Source of the DNA: Candidatus Polarisedimenticolia bacterium
Lineage (GTDB): Bacteria; Acidobacteriota; Polarisedimenticolia; Gp22-AA2
Direction of reading: 5' to 3'
DNA: 53,829 nt
Assembly (NCBI GenBank): GCA_036001465.1
Contig: DASYUH010000033.1
Span: 1-53,829 of the forward strand
In this document: in pieces, positions 1 to 12,213 of the stretch
Numbering within the stretch: the stretch's first letter is position 1
Layout: every line of letters starts with the position of its first letter
Program-made: the position numbers and the translations under genes
The notes under the pieces: generated by a model
What the model saw: the letters and a program-made list of their open reading frames with translations, nothing else
Databases searched by the model: none
Told to the model about the DNA's origin: nothing

Positions 1-1489
<1,489 letters not shown>

Positions 1490-1623
1490 CGGCTGGGGCT
1501 CCTTTGCAAGGCTTCAATATAGACCGAAACCGTCCGCCTTTCAATCCATGGATCGGGGGTCCACCCCCGCCGAGCGGGCACGGGACGCGGCGCGCCCGGG
1601 GCCGGCAGCCGGTCCAAAGGCTC

Positions 1624-2151
1624 CTAGTCGACGTACGTCAGGTACGGGAGGTTCCTGTACTTTCCCTGGTAGTCGAGCCCGTATCCGACCACGTGCCGAT
1701 CGGGGACCTTGAAACCGACGAAATCCGGGCTGAAATCGACCTTGCGGCGGTGCGGCTTGTCGAGCAGCGTGCAGACCCGCAGCGATCGGGGACCGTAGAG
1801 CTGGATCTGCTCGCACAGGTAGGCCAGGGTCACGCCGGTGTCGAGGATGTCCTCCACGAGCAGGAGGTGCATCCCCTCGATGCGGAAGGACGAGGTGAAC
1901 CGCAGGGACGTCGAGAAGACGATCTCGGTCAAGCTGTCGGAGCGGCGGGAGGCGACGCTCTCGACGAAGCCGACCTCCATCGGCAGCTGGATCTGGCGCG
2001 TCAGATCGGCCAGGAAGACGAACGCTCCCTTGAGGACGCCGAGGACGGAGATCTCCTGGCCCGCATAGGCCTCGGTGATCTCCTTGCCGATCTGCTGGAC
2101 GCGCTCGGCGATCTCGGCCTCGGAACGCAGGATCTCTCGTGACAGCTTCAT
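1624..2151 (-). CDS. hpt: Hypoxanthine phosphoribosyltransferase
   Basis: Purine salvage enzyme that joins hypoxanthine or guanine to PRPP, giving IMP or GMP in the cytoplasm. The 175-aa length is normal. The LKGAFVFLADL segment (about 40-50) and the PRPP-binding loop VEDILDTGVT (about 99-108) are typical, and the C-terminal VGYGLDYQGKYRNLPYL is the classic bacterial Hpt ending. The start ATG overlaps the tilS stop as ATGA, so the two are probably translationally coupled. ftsH follows after a 134-nt gap. The TAG stop begins with the same ten bases (TAGGAGCCTT differs after base 9) as the 3'-end repeat found elsewhere in this window, but the match then decays. Confidence 0.95.
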   Translation of the reverse strand: MKLSREILRSEAEIAERVQQIGKEITEAYAGQEISVLGVLKGAFVFLADLTRQIQLPMEVGFVESVASRRSDSLTEIVFSTSLRFTSSFRIEGMHLLLVEDILDTGVTLAYLCEQIQLYGPRSLRVCTLLDKPHRRKVDFSPDFVGFKVPDRHVVGYGLDYQGKYRNLPYLTYVD

Positions 2152-3590
2152 CCGGATGTCTTCTCCAGGACCAGGACGCGCCTGGTCGTCTCGGTGATCT
2201 TGAAGCGATCGTCGATTTCGTGTTCCATGACCCAGGCGATGCGATCGCCCGACAGCACCAGGGGGATGCGGCCGCGCTCGTCCACCGGCACCTTGCGATC
2301 GATCAGGAACGCCTTGACCTTGCGCGTCCCCGGCGACCCCAGCGGCACGAACCGATCGCCCGGGCGCCGCGGCCGGATGAGGAGCGGCCCGGGCATCAGA
2401 TCGGCGTCCAGGTAGGCGCGCTCGCGGCCGGCGGTCCGGAAGTCCAGGCGCAACTGCTCGCGCGGCACGACCGAGGCCTTGAGCCCCAGGCCGAAGCCGG
2501 GCAGGACCACCTCGCCGGGCACCGGACAGAGAGCCTCGCGGGGGGAGGCCCCCCCGCCCGAAGGCGTGTCGCCGCTTTCCGCAGGGCGCCGGGCGATGCG
2601 CAGCTGGTCCCCTTGCATGTCGACGGCGGTGCCGCCGGGCAACGACACGTGGCCGCGCCGCCGTCTTTCCTCGAGAAGGCTCAGCGACCGCTCGACGTGC
2701 TGCAGGGCGATCCGGCGCAGATCGCCTCGGGCCTCGGCGAGGGCCAGCCTCAGGATGCGCCGCCTGATGGGCACCGGCAGCTCCTGCAGGGCCCGGCCCT
2801 CCAGGACCACGCTCTCGCCCCGCCGCGTGGCGATCTCGCGGTACTTGTTCGCGGCCAGCTCTCCCAGGAAGCCATCCTCGTCGCGCAGGAGATCGGCGGC
2901 GTGCGCCAGCGCTTCGACGACGTTCGGGTTGAATTCCCGCTCCAGGAGCGGGATCAGGCGCCGCCGCGCGCGGTTGCGCGCCAGGGACAGGTCGCGGTTG
3001 GTGGCATCCACGCGGTAGGACAGGCGCCGTTCCCGAAGGTAGGCGAGAATATCCCGGCGCCTGACGTCGATGAGCGGCCGGACGATCACGCCATCGACGA
3101 CCGGGTACGTCCCGGCGAGTCCCCGCGGCCCCGATCCGCGCAGCAGGCGCAGCAGCAGGCTTTCCGCCTGATCGTCGCGGGTGTGGCCCAGCGCCACCTT
3201 TTGCGCCCCGATCTCGCGCGCCGTCTCGAGCAGGAAGCTCTGCCGCAGCTCGCGAGCCCGCGCCTCGCGCGACGACTGCCGTCCCTCGCGCGTCTGCCAG
3301 ACCCGGGTCCCCAGGTGGCCGACGGTCACCGGCAGGCGCATGCGGGTCGCCATGCGCCGGACGAATTCGGCGTCCCGCGCCGACGCGCGTCCGCGCCAGC
3401 CGTGGTCCAGATGGGCGACGTGCAGATCGAGCTTCATCTCGGGCGCCAGGCGGCGCAGCACCGACAGCAGGGCCGTCGAGTCGGGGCCGCCCGACACGGC
3501 GACCAGCACCCGCTCGCGCGGGCGCAGCATGTCGTAGCGGGCGATGGTCCGGCGTGCCTGGCGCTCGACCGTACCGGTGACGTTCTTCAT
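2148..3590 (-). CDS. tilS: tRNA(Ile)-lysidine synthetase TilS
   Basis: Modifies C34 of tRNA-Ile(CAU) to lysidine, so that the tRNA reads AUA and is charged with isoleucine. The PP-loop SGGPDS is at residues 33-38, followed by the LDHGWRG segment; the C-terminal TilS substrate-binding domain (LIRPRRPGDRF, KVKAFLIDRKVP) occupies about 385-460. Its 480 aa are within the family range. It lies 79 nt downstream of a tRNA with CAU anticodon on the same strand and overlaps hpt by 4 nt. No separate promoter was obvious between the tRNA and this gene, so cotranscription from the tRNA promoter is possible. Confidence 0.95.
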   Translation of the reverse strand: MKNVTGTVERQARRTIARYDMLRPRERVLVAVSGGPDSTALLSVLRRLAPEMKLDLHVAHLDHGWRGRASARDAEFVRRMATRMRLPVTVGHLGTRVWQTREGRQSSREARARELRQSFLLETAREIGAQKVALGHTRDDQAESLLLRLLRGSGPRGLAGTYPVVDGVIVRPLIDVRRRDILAYLRERRLSYRVDATNRDLSLARNRARRRLIPLLEREFNPNVVEALAHAADLLRDEDGFLGELAANKYREIATRRGESVVLEGRALQELPVPIRRRILRLALAEARGDLRRIALQHVERSLSLLEERRRRGHVSLPGGTAVDMQGDQLRIARRPAESGDTPSGGGASPREALCPVPGEVVLPGFGLGLKASVVPREQLRLDFRTAGRERAYLDADLMPGPLLIRPRRPGDRFVPLGSPGTRKVKAFLIDRKVPVDERGRIPLVLSGDRIAWVMEHEIDDRFKITETTRRVLVLEKTSG

Positions 3591-3668
3591 CGTGTCCCGA
3601 TCATAGAGCGGCTCTCCGTCGCCGGCCAGGAGTACGCGAAGCCCGCGGGAGATCCATCAAGGGGCGTC

Positions 3669-3745
3669 TGGTAGCGGTGCAGGGATTCGAACCCCGGACT
3701 CCGCGGATATGAGCCGCGTGCTCTAACCATCTGAGCTACACCGCC
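3669..3745 (-). tRNA. tRNA-CAU, most likely elongator tRNA-Met (tRNA-Ile2 not excluded)
   Basis: A 77-nt cloverleaf is readable on the minus strand. The acceptor stem GGCGGTG pairs with CACCGCT (G1-U72 wobble), the D arm is GCTCAGATGGTTAGAGC, the anticodon stem CGCGG/CCGCG holds the loop CTCATAT with anticodon CAT, the T arm is GGGGTTCGAATCCCT, and ACCA is encoded. It is not an initiator: acceptor position 1 is paired, and the GGG/CCC anticodon-stem run is absent. The GGCGG start resembles elongator Met genes. Loop position 38 is T instead of the common A. Its closeness to tilS makes the Ile2 reading worth testing. Confidence 0.93.
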
Positions 3746-3762
3746 TTGCAGCGTGACCGATG

Positions 3763-3791
3763 ATTCTAGGGGAGGGTCACAACCCTGTCAA
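3763..3791 (-). promoter_or_regulatory. Sigma70-type promoter for the tRNA (and perhaps tilS-hpt-ftsH)
   Basis: On the minus strand a perfect -35 TTGACA (3786-3791) and a -10 TAGAAT (3763-3768) are separated by exactly 17 nt. The predicted start lies about 10 nt upstream of the mature tRNA 5' end. This is one of the best promoter matches in the window. Confidence 0.8.
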
Positions 3792-3820
3792 CTGCGGCAA
3801 AAGCCAACCCCTCTCCAGTC

Positions 3821-3956
3821 GCGGGTGGCGGGGCGCAGCGCGGCGCGCCTCATGCTCACTCGCGAAGGCTGCTGACAGGCCATGCGCATTGGAAGGATAT
3901 CGAATGCGCTTCGCGTGCGAGCATGAGGCACACCCCGGCACCCCGCCCCGTCCCGC
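3821..3956. repeat. Long imperfect inverted repeat between divergent promoters
   Basis: The arms CCTCATGCTCACTCGCGAAG (3848-3867) and CTTCGCGTGCGAGCATGAGG (3909-3928) are inverted copies with two mismatches. An inner pair GCGCATT/AATGCGC (3884-3890, 3903-3909) lies in the loop, and looser GC-rich complementarity continues outward from both arms to about 3821 and 3956. No reading frame in it looks coding. It could be a small non-autonomous element or a structured intergenic RNA or terminator. It separates the minus-strand tRNA promoter from the plus-strand hem cluster. Confidence 0.7.
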
Positions 3957-4000
3957 AACTCGATGCAGGTGTTTCCCGTACGGTGGATCGAGGGGTGGCC

Positions 4001-4006
4001 TATAAT
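4001..4006 (+). promoter_or_regulatory. -10 element before the 56-aa zinc protein and hem genes
   Basis: A perfect TATAAT ends 26 nt before the GTG start at 4033. No convincing -35 is visible. The predicted leader is about 20 nt and contains GAGGGG as a ribosome binding site. Confidence 0.55.
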
Positions 4007-4032
4007 TAGTTCGGTCTGCGAGGGGCTGCGGC

Positions 4033-4203
4033 GTGAAGCAATGCAAGGAGTGCTCCGTCGGCGAGGACGACGCCTACCTGCACAAGTGTCCCATCTGTCA
4101 CAAGATGATCTGCGACGAGCACAAGTTCATGCGCAGCGGGCGGATCTTCTGCAGCGACTTCTGCGCCGCCTATTTTTTCCACGAGGGGGACGATGACGAC
4201 TGA
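4033..4203 (+). CDS. Small Cys-rich (zinc-binding) protein, 56 aa
   Basis: I do not recognise the family. Starting at GTG 4033, 7 nt after GAGGGG, the frame encodes 56 residues with Cys at 4, 7, 19, 22, 27, 40 and 44 plus His17, His23, His30 and His50. The pairs CxxC (4-7), CPIC (19-22), CxxH (27-30) and CxxxC (40-44) suggest one or two zinc sites of the treble-clef or B-box kind. The C-terminus is acidic (GDDDD). It is the first gene after a TATAAT and precedes hemB by 69 nt, so it probably shares the hem transcript. The ordered Cys/His spacing, the ribosome site and the promoter are the evidence that it is real. A role in metal handling for the zinc enzyme HemB is possible but only a guess. 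Confidence 0.72.
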   Translation: MKQCKECSVGEDDAYLHKCPICHKMICDEHKFMRSGRIFCSDFCAAYFFHEGDDDD

Positions 4204-4272
4204 CGGCCGCCCGGAGCGCGTCGCGCCACCCCGCCGAATTCTCGGGCGGGCTCCCGGGCAGGAAGCCGGCTG

Positions 4273-5247
4273 ATGGCGTTCCCCGCGCAGCGCCCGAGGC
4301 GCCTGAGGCGGACCGGGGCGATCCGGTCGCTGGTCCGCGAGACCGACCTGTCGGCCGGGGACCTCATCCATCCGCTGTTCGTCTGCCCGGGGAAGCGGGT
4401 GCGGCGGGAGATCGGCTCGATGCCGGGGCAGTTCAATCTCTCGGTGGACGAGGCGGTGGCCGAGGCGCAGGAGGCGCGGTCGCTCGGAGTGCCGGCGGTC
4501 ATCCTGTTCGGCATCCCGCCGTCGAAGGACGCGAAGGCCTCCGGGGCCTACGATCCGCACGGCGTGGTCCAGGAGGCGACCGCGGCGATCAGGAAAGGCG
4601 CCGAAGGGATGCTGGTGATCGCCGACGTCTGCCTCTGCGAGTACACGGACCACGGGCACTGCGGCGTCGTGCAGGGGGACGACATCCTCAACGACCCGTC
4701 GCTCGAGCTGCTGGCGAAAACCGCGGTTTCCCAGGCGCGCGCCGGCGCCGATATCGTGGCCCCGTCGGACATGATGGACGGCCGGGTGGCGGCGATCCGC
4801 CGGGCGCTCGACGCCGCGGGGTTCGACCAGGTGCCGATCCTGTCGTATGCCGCGAAGTACGCTTCGGCGTTCTATGGACCCTTCCGCGAGGCGGCGCAAT
4901 CGACGCCGAAATTCGGCGATCGCCGCAGCCACCAGATGGACCCGGCGAACGTGCGCGAGGCCCTGAGGGAAGTGCGGCTCGACATCGAGGAAGGCGCCGA
5001 CATGGTCATGGTGAAGCCGGCCCTTCCGTACCTCGACGTCATCCACCGCGTGCGGCAGGCGGTCGACGTGCCTGTGGCGGCGTATCACGTCTCGGGCGAG
5101 TACGCGATGCTGGTCGCCGCGGCGCGGAACGGCTGGATCGATCACGATCGCGCCGTCCTGGAATCGCTCGTCGCCATCCGGCGTGCGGGGGCCGACCTGA
5201 TCGTCACCTACTTCGCCAAGGAGGCCGCGCGCCTGCTCGCGAAATGA
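4273..5247 (+). CDS. hemB: Delta-aminolevulinic acid dehydratase (porphobilinogen synthase)
   Basis: Condenses two 5-aminolevulinate molecules to porphobilinogen in the tetrapyrrole pathway. Its 324 aa are a full-length HemB. The zinc-type metal site [14 protein letters not shown] gives Cys120, Cys122 and Cys130; the Schiff-base lysines are Lys195 ([12 protein letters not shown]) and Lys248 ([10 protein letters not shown]). It is followed 40 nt later by hemL, so two enzymes of the C5 route are together, but hemA is not in the window. The start ATG 4273 leads directly into the conserved [17 protein letters not shown] block. Confidence 0.97.
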   Translation: MAFPAQRPRRLRRTGAIRSLVRETDLSAGDLIHPLFVCPGKRVRREIGSMPGQFNLSVDEAVAEAQEARSLGVPAVILFGIPPSKDAKASGAYDPHGVVQEATAAIRKGAEGMLVIADVCLCEYTDHGHCGVVQGDDILNDPSLELLAKTAVSQARAGADIVAPSDMMDGRVAAIRRALDAAGFDQVPILSYAAKYASAFYGPFREAAQSTPKFGDRRSHQMDPANVREALREVRLDIEEGADMVMVKPALPYLDVIHRVRQAVDVPVAAYHVSGEYAMLVAAARNGWIDHDRAVLESLVAIRRAGADLIVTYFAKEAARLLAK

Positions 5248-5287
5248 ACGCCCGTCCGGGCGCTCCCTTCAGGCCGTCACAAGGATC

Positions 5288-6583
<1,296 letters not shown>

Positions 6584-6586
<3 letters not shown>

Positions 6587-6615
6587 GAGCCTGTCCGAGT
6601 ATTCGTGCGCGCTCC
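6584..6615 (+). repeat. 3'-end repeat, copy 1 (after hemL)
   Basis: Contains TAGGAGCCTGTCCGAGTATT and begins with the hemL stop codon. It can fold: GGAGC pairs with GCTCC, and CGA pairs with TCG around a GTAT loop. It is on the sense strand of the gene it follows, as in the other copies. Confidence 0.8.
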
Positions 6616-6636
6616 TGATCCGCGGCCGCAGGCGGC

Positions 6637-6642
6637 TATAAT
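6637..6642 (+). promoter_or_regulatory. -10 element giving a likely leaderless mRNA
   Basis: A perfect TATAAT ends 7 nt before the GTG at 6650. Transcription would start at or next to the start codon. No Shine-Dalgarno precedes this GTG, which fits leaderless translation. No good -35 was seen. Confidence 0.6.
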
Positions 6643-6649
6643 CCCGCGC

Positions 6650-6897
6650 GTGCTGGAGCTCTATCAGTTCGAAGGATGCCCGTTCTGCGAGAGGGTCCGC
6701 GTCGTCCTCGACGACCTGGGACTCGACTACGTCGTGCGGACCGTTCCCAGCCGCCATGCCCGGCGCGACCGGGTGGTCGCCGTCTCGGGCCAGACGCTCG
6801 TTCCGGTCCTGGTGGACGCGGATCGGGGCCAGGTCGTGGTCGAGTCGGACGCCATCGTGGACTACCTTAGAGAACACTACGGTCGAAAGGACGGTTG

Positions 6898-6898
<1 letters not shown>
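6650..6898 (+). CDS. Glutaredoxin / GST N-terminal-domain protein, 82 aa
   Basis: Small thioredoxin-fold protein, probably a glutaredoxin-like thiol oxidoreductase. It has the redox motif CPFC at residues 10-13, the cis-proline segment TLVPVLVD (about 49-56), and the [14 protein letters not shown] helix typical of GST N-terminal and glutaredoxin domains. There is no C-terminal GST helical domain. I chose GTG 6650 because the protein then begins with the beta strand LELYQF and because of the TATAAT just before; an upstream GTG at 6605 would lie inside the 3'-end repeat. Its TGA overlaps the ettA start (TGATG), so the two are coupled. Confidence 0.85.
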
Positions 6899-8574
<1,676 letters not shown>

Positions 8575-8615
8575 TCCGGGTCCCGGCCCCCCCGCGCCGC
8601 GCGGACCTCCCTGGG

Positions 8616-8861
8616 CTACTGCGTCGGCGCCGGATGCCCCAGGACGACGCCCACCACCACGAGGGCCAGCCCGGCGACCTGGATGAAGAACGACTTCTTG
8701 TTCTCCTGCCAGTTCTTCACCAGGAAGACCAGGCCGACCGGCGCCAGGAAGAGCACGCCCAGGCCCCAGACGACGCTCACCTTGAAGGCGTTGATGATGA
8801 GCATCACGCCCCCGACCAGCATCAGCACCCCTCCGAGCAGCAACAGGACGGCCGTCAGCAT
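8616..8861 (-). CDS. Small integral membrane protein, 81 aa
   Basis: Function unknown. Three hydrophobic segments are visible (about 2-24, 30-47 and 56-73), with a short polar KNWQENKKS stretch between the second and third and a short tail GHPAPTQ. I chose ATG 8861 because GGGGGA lies just upstream; a longer reading to 8909 would add a polar stretch in front of the first membrane segment. It converges with ettA (41 nt between the stops). Confidence 0.65.
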   Translation of the reverse strand: MLTAVLLLLGGVLMLVGGVMLIINAFKVSVVWGLGVLFLAPVGLVFLVKNWQENKKSFFIQVAGLALVVVGVVLGHPAPTQ

Positions 8862-9068
8862 GGCGATTCCCCCATTCGAGCCTGCGATCACTGCCTGTGC
8901 GCGAACCACCCCCCGCGCGGAGGCTCAATCTTGTGATGGGGGAAGGGGAAGGCAACCGCCTGACGATCTTGTAACCTGCAAGTCGGCGTACGCCGGAACG
9001 CAGGGGTCGTGCGGGCAGGTCATGACGGCCGACGGGAGGTGTTCAGGGCTCCGTCCCCGGCCCGGTTC

Positions 9069-9734
9069 TCAGCTCAACGGCTCCAGCTCGACGCGGCGGT
9101 TCTCGGCACGGCCCGCCCGCGTGTCGTTGTCCGCTATCGGCTGCCTCGATCCATACGCCCTGGTCTCGAGGCGGGAGGCCGACACGCCCTTGCTGATCAG
9201 GTAGGCGCGCACCGCGTCGGCGCGCGCCTTCGAGAGCTGCCGGTTGAAGGCGGCCGCGCCGGTCGAGTCGGAATGGCCGGAGATCCCGATCACGACGCGG
9301 GGATTCGCCTTGAGAGATCGGGCGACCTGGTCGAGAACCCGCAAGGACTCGCCGTCCAGCCGGGCGCTGCCGGTGTCGAAATAGACCCCCTTCAGGACGA
9401 GAGCCCCGCCGCCGGTCGCCCGCCCGTGCTGCAGGAGCTGCGTCAGGGTCTCGCCGTCGACCCGCCCCGTCGGCCTCAAGGTGTGAGTGCGCTGAAACTC
9501 CATGAGGGCATCGCGCGTCGAGGCATCGACGACTCCACGCTCGTACGCCCCCGCCCTGAGGTGCCCGAGGCGCTTCAGAATCCCCTGCGCCTCCTCGATC
9601 GTCGCGGGCGAGGTGTAGACAAAGTCCGGCTCCACGGTGCTCGCGGCCGTGGCCCGGGCCGTCGCCCCGATGAAGCCGGCCGCCATGAAGCACAGGATGG
9701 TGCCGAGCAGCGCGCCTGGATTTTTCGGGTTCAC
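9069..9734 (-). CDS. Secreted peptidoglycan-binding-like / OmpA-domain protein
   Basis: Likely periplasmic or outer-membrane-associated cell-wall anchor. From GTG 9734 (AAGGAG 7 nt upstream) the 221-aa protein has a signal peptide (hydrophobic 9-27, ending near ARATAA), a PG_binding_1-like helical domain (about 45-95, ALMEFQRTHTLRPTGRVD), and a C-terminal OmpA domain (about 105-221) with YFDTGSARL, GHSDSTGAAAFN and LSKARADAVRAYL, ending NRRVELEPL. The Asp and Arg that contact diaminopimelate in OmpA domains appear kept (the SDSTG and RRVE regions). No lipobox Cys was found at the usual place. An ATG at 9794 is upstream but lacks a ribosome site. Confidence 0.87.
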   Translation of the reverse strand: MNPKNPGALLGTILCFMAAGFIGATARATAASTVEPDFVYTSPATIEEAQGILKRLGHLRAGAYERGVVDASTRDALMEFQRTHTLRPTGRVDGETLTQLLQHGRATGGGALVLKGVYFDTGSARLDGESLRVLDQVARSLKANPRVVIGISGHSDSTGAAAFNRQLSKARADAVRAYLISKGVSASRLETRAYGSRQPIADNDTRAGRAENRRVELEPLS

Positions 9735-9834
9735 CGGCGATCTCCTTGGTGTTGAGCCACGGCCCGGTGGCGCCTTGCGGCCCCTCGTCGCCACGTCGCC
9801 CGGGAGAACGAATTATAGACCGATCACCCCCGGC

Positions 9835-12060
9835 TCAGAGCTTCTCGAGCTGGGCGTAGCGCGGCAGGAGCTTCTTGGAGCCGTAGATCGAGAACGACAC
9901 GGTCAGCTTCAGGCGCTCGCCGCTCCCCTCGACCCCGATCACCGTGCCGACACCGTATTCGGGGTGCTGCACCCGCGATCCCAGGCTGAACTGCGAGGCG
10001 GTCCCGGCCGCCGGAGCGGCTCCGGCGTCCTCCGGCAGAAGCTGCGACTCGTCGTCGCGGGTCCGCGCCGCGGCGCGGCGCCTGCCGATCGCCTCGGCGG
10101 CCCCCAGGATGCGGGCGGCATAGGGGGCGGCCTGGGCGTCCTCGTCCAGGGCGCTCTCGCGGAGCAGGCGGGACGGGATCTCCCGGAGGAAGCGGGACGC
10201 TTCGGCGGGCTTCGGCTCGCCGTACAAGCGGCGGGTGAGCGCCCGGGTCAGGATGAGGCGCGTCCGGGCGCGCGTCATGCCGACGTAGAACAGGCGGCGC
10301 TCCTCCTCGATGTCGTCGTGCTCCTCGCCGGATCGCGCGTGCGGGAAGAGGTTCTCCTGCAGGCCCGCGATGAACACGACGGGGAACTCGAGCCCCTTGG
10401 CCGAATGCAGCGTCATCAGCCGCACGCCCGAGGTTCCCTGCACGTTCTCGGTCTCGGACAGGAGCGCGGTGCGATCGAGGAAGGCCTTGAGGCCATCCTC
10501 GACACCGTCCCAGGCGGAGACGGCGGTGACCAGCTCCCGCAGGTTCTCGACGCGCGAGGCGGCGTCCCCGGGCGCGGTCTTCTCGAGATACGCCTCGAAC
10601 CCGGTGCGCTCGATGATCGCCGCCGCCAGGCGCCCAGGGGTGTTCGTGGCGATCGAGGCGCGCAGGCCGCCCATCAGGTCCAGGAACGATTGAAGCGCCC
10701 TGGCGGCGCGCCCCGCGACGCGTCCCGCCTCCAGCGTCCTGCGCATCGCCCCCTCGAACGGCGCCGACGCCTCCCGGGCCACCTCGGCGACCACGTCGAG
10801 CGTCGTCCGGCCGATGTCCCGAGCCGGCACGTTGGCGATGCGGCGCAGGCTGACGTCGTCGCGCGGGTTCAGGAGGGCGCGCAGGTAGGCCAGGACGTCC
10901 TTCACCTCCTTGCGATCGTAGAAGCGCGTGCCGCCGACGATGATGTAGGGCACGCGGTGGCGCGCCAGGGTCTCTTCCAGCGCGCGCGACTGGGCGTTCG
11001 TCCGGTACAGCACGGCGATCTCCTCCAGTCCGTGCTCGCGCCGCAGCCCCTGGATCCGGCCGACGATGCGCTCCGCCTCGTGCCGTTCGTCCACGGCAGC
11101 CAGGAGCTCGAGCGGCGCGCCGGCGGGCGCGTCGCACCACAGGGCCTTGTCGATGCGGCTCCGGTTGTGGCGCACCACGGCGGTCGCCGCCTCGAGGATG
11201 TTGCCGGTGGAGCGGTAGTTCTGCTCCAGCCTGATGATGCGGGTGCCGTGGAAGTCCTCCTCGAACGACAGGATGTTGTTGATGTCGGCGAAGCGGAAAC
11301 GGTAGATCGACTGGTCGGGATCGCCCACGGCGCACACGTTGCCGTGCGCCGCGGCCAGGTGGCGGATCAGCCGGTACTGGGGCCGGTTGGTGTCCTGGTA
11401 TTCGTCCACCATCAGGTAGCGCACCTGCTCGGCGGCGGCGCGCGCCAGGTCGTCGCGCGCGGCGAACAGCTCGAGGGCCTTGCCGATCAGGTCGTCGAAG
11501 TCCATGGCGTCGCAGGCCTTGAGCCGCTTCTGGTAGAGCGCGTAGACCTTCGAGACCAGGTCGTCCTGCAGCCCCTCCTTGGCGCGCTCGAACGCCTCGG
11601 GGTCGAGCCCCTGGTTCTTGGCGCTGCTGATGCGGTTGCGGAACATCCGCGGGGTGAACGAGGCGTCGTCGATCGACAGCTCGGCCAGGCATTCCTTGAC
11701 GAGCGCCGCCTGGTCGGACTCGTCGTAGACCAGGAAATCGTTCGAGAAGCCGAGCCGATCGGCGTGCCGGCGCAGGTACCGCAGGCACCAGGAATGGAAG
11801 GTGGACACCTGCGCGCCCCCCCGGTCGGCGCCGACCAGGCGCTCGACGCGCTCCTTCATCTCGCCGGCCGCCTTGTTGGTGAAGGTCACCGCCACGACCT
11901 GGTGCGGCGGGGCGAGGCCCCGGGCCAGGATATGGGCGAGGCGGTGCACGATGACCCGGGTCTTGCCCGACCCGGCCCCGGCCACGATGAGCAGCGGCCC
12001 CTCGGCGTGCTCCACCGCCTCCCGCTGCTGCGGGTTGAGCGGATCGAGAAGTGGATCCAT
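9835..12060 (-). CDS. pcrA: UvrD/PcrA-type superfamily 1 DNA helicase
   Basis: 3'-5' DNA helicase for nucleotide excision and mismatch repair and for clearing replication roadblocks. The 741-aa protein starts MDPLLDPLNPQQREAV with Walker A GAGSGKT at 28-34, motif II DEYQDTN, motif III GDPDQSIYRFR, motif V/VI TLHSAKGLEFPVVF and VGMTRARTRL. The C-terminus (about 690-741) has the Tudor-like domain GSRVQHPEYGVGTV that binds RNA polymerase in PcrA. ATG 12060 matches family starts; an extension upstream to 12204 is not supported. PcrA and UvrD are hard to separate by sequence, so the symbol is a best choice. Confidence 0.94.
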   Translation of the reverse strand: MDPLLDPLNPQQREAVEHAEGPLLIVAGAGSGKTRVIVHRLAHILARGLAPPHQVVAVTFTNKAAGEMKERVERLVGADRGGAQVSTFHSWCLRYLRRHADRLGFSNDFLVYDESDQAALVKECLAELSIDDASFTPRMFRNRISSAKNQGLDPEAFERAKEGLQDDLVSKVYALYQKRLKACDAMDFDDLIGKALELFAARDDLARAAAEQVRYLMVDEYQDTNRPQYRLIRHLAAAHGNVCAVGDPDQSIYRFRFADINNILSFEEDFHGTRIIRLEQNYRSTGNILEAATAVVRHNRSRIDKALWCDAPAGAPLELLAAVDERHEAERIVGRIQGLRREHGLEEIAVLYRTNAQSRALEETLARHRVPYIIVGGTRFYDRKEVKDVLAYLRALLNPRDDVSLRRIANVPARDIGRTTLDVVAEVAREASAPFEGAMRRTLEAGRVAGRAARALQSFLDLMGGLRASIATNTPGRLAAAIIERTGFEAYLEKTAPGDAASRVENLRELVTAVSAWDGVEDGLKAFLDRTALLSETENVQGTSGVRLMTLHSAKGLEFPVVFIAGLQENLFPHARSGEEHDDIEEERRLFYVGMTRARTRLILTRALTRRLYGEPKPAEASRFLREIPSRLLRESALDEDAQAAPYAARILGAAEAIGRRRAAARTRDDESQLLPEDAGAAPAAGTASQFSLGSRVQHPEYGVGTVIGVEGSGERLKLTVSFSIYGSKKLLPRYAQLEKL

Positions 12061-12213
12061 GCGCGGATTATCGCACACCGCCGGGACGCGCCTGCGGCGT
12101 CCCCGGGGCGGCTCGCGCGCCTGACGCCTCCGTAAGCGAATGCGGGTTGACTGGTGTCGGGTCCGCGGATAGCCTCCGGGTGGACGGGTCCTCCCGGGAG
12201 ACACGAGGTGACC

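Noticed and set aside
1605-1626. Another copy of the 3'-end repeat at the hpt stop
   Set aside because: TAGGAGCCT matches but the following core does not.
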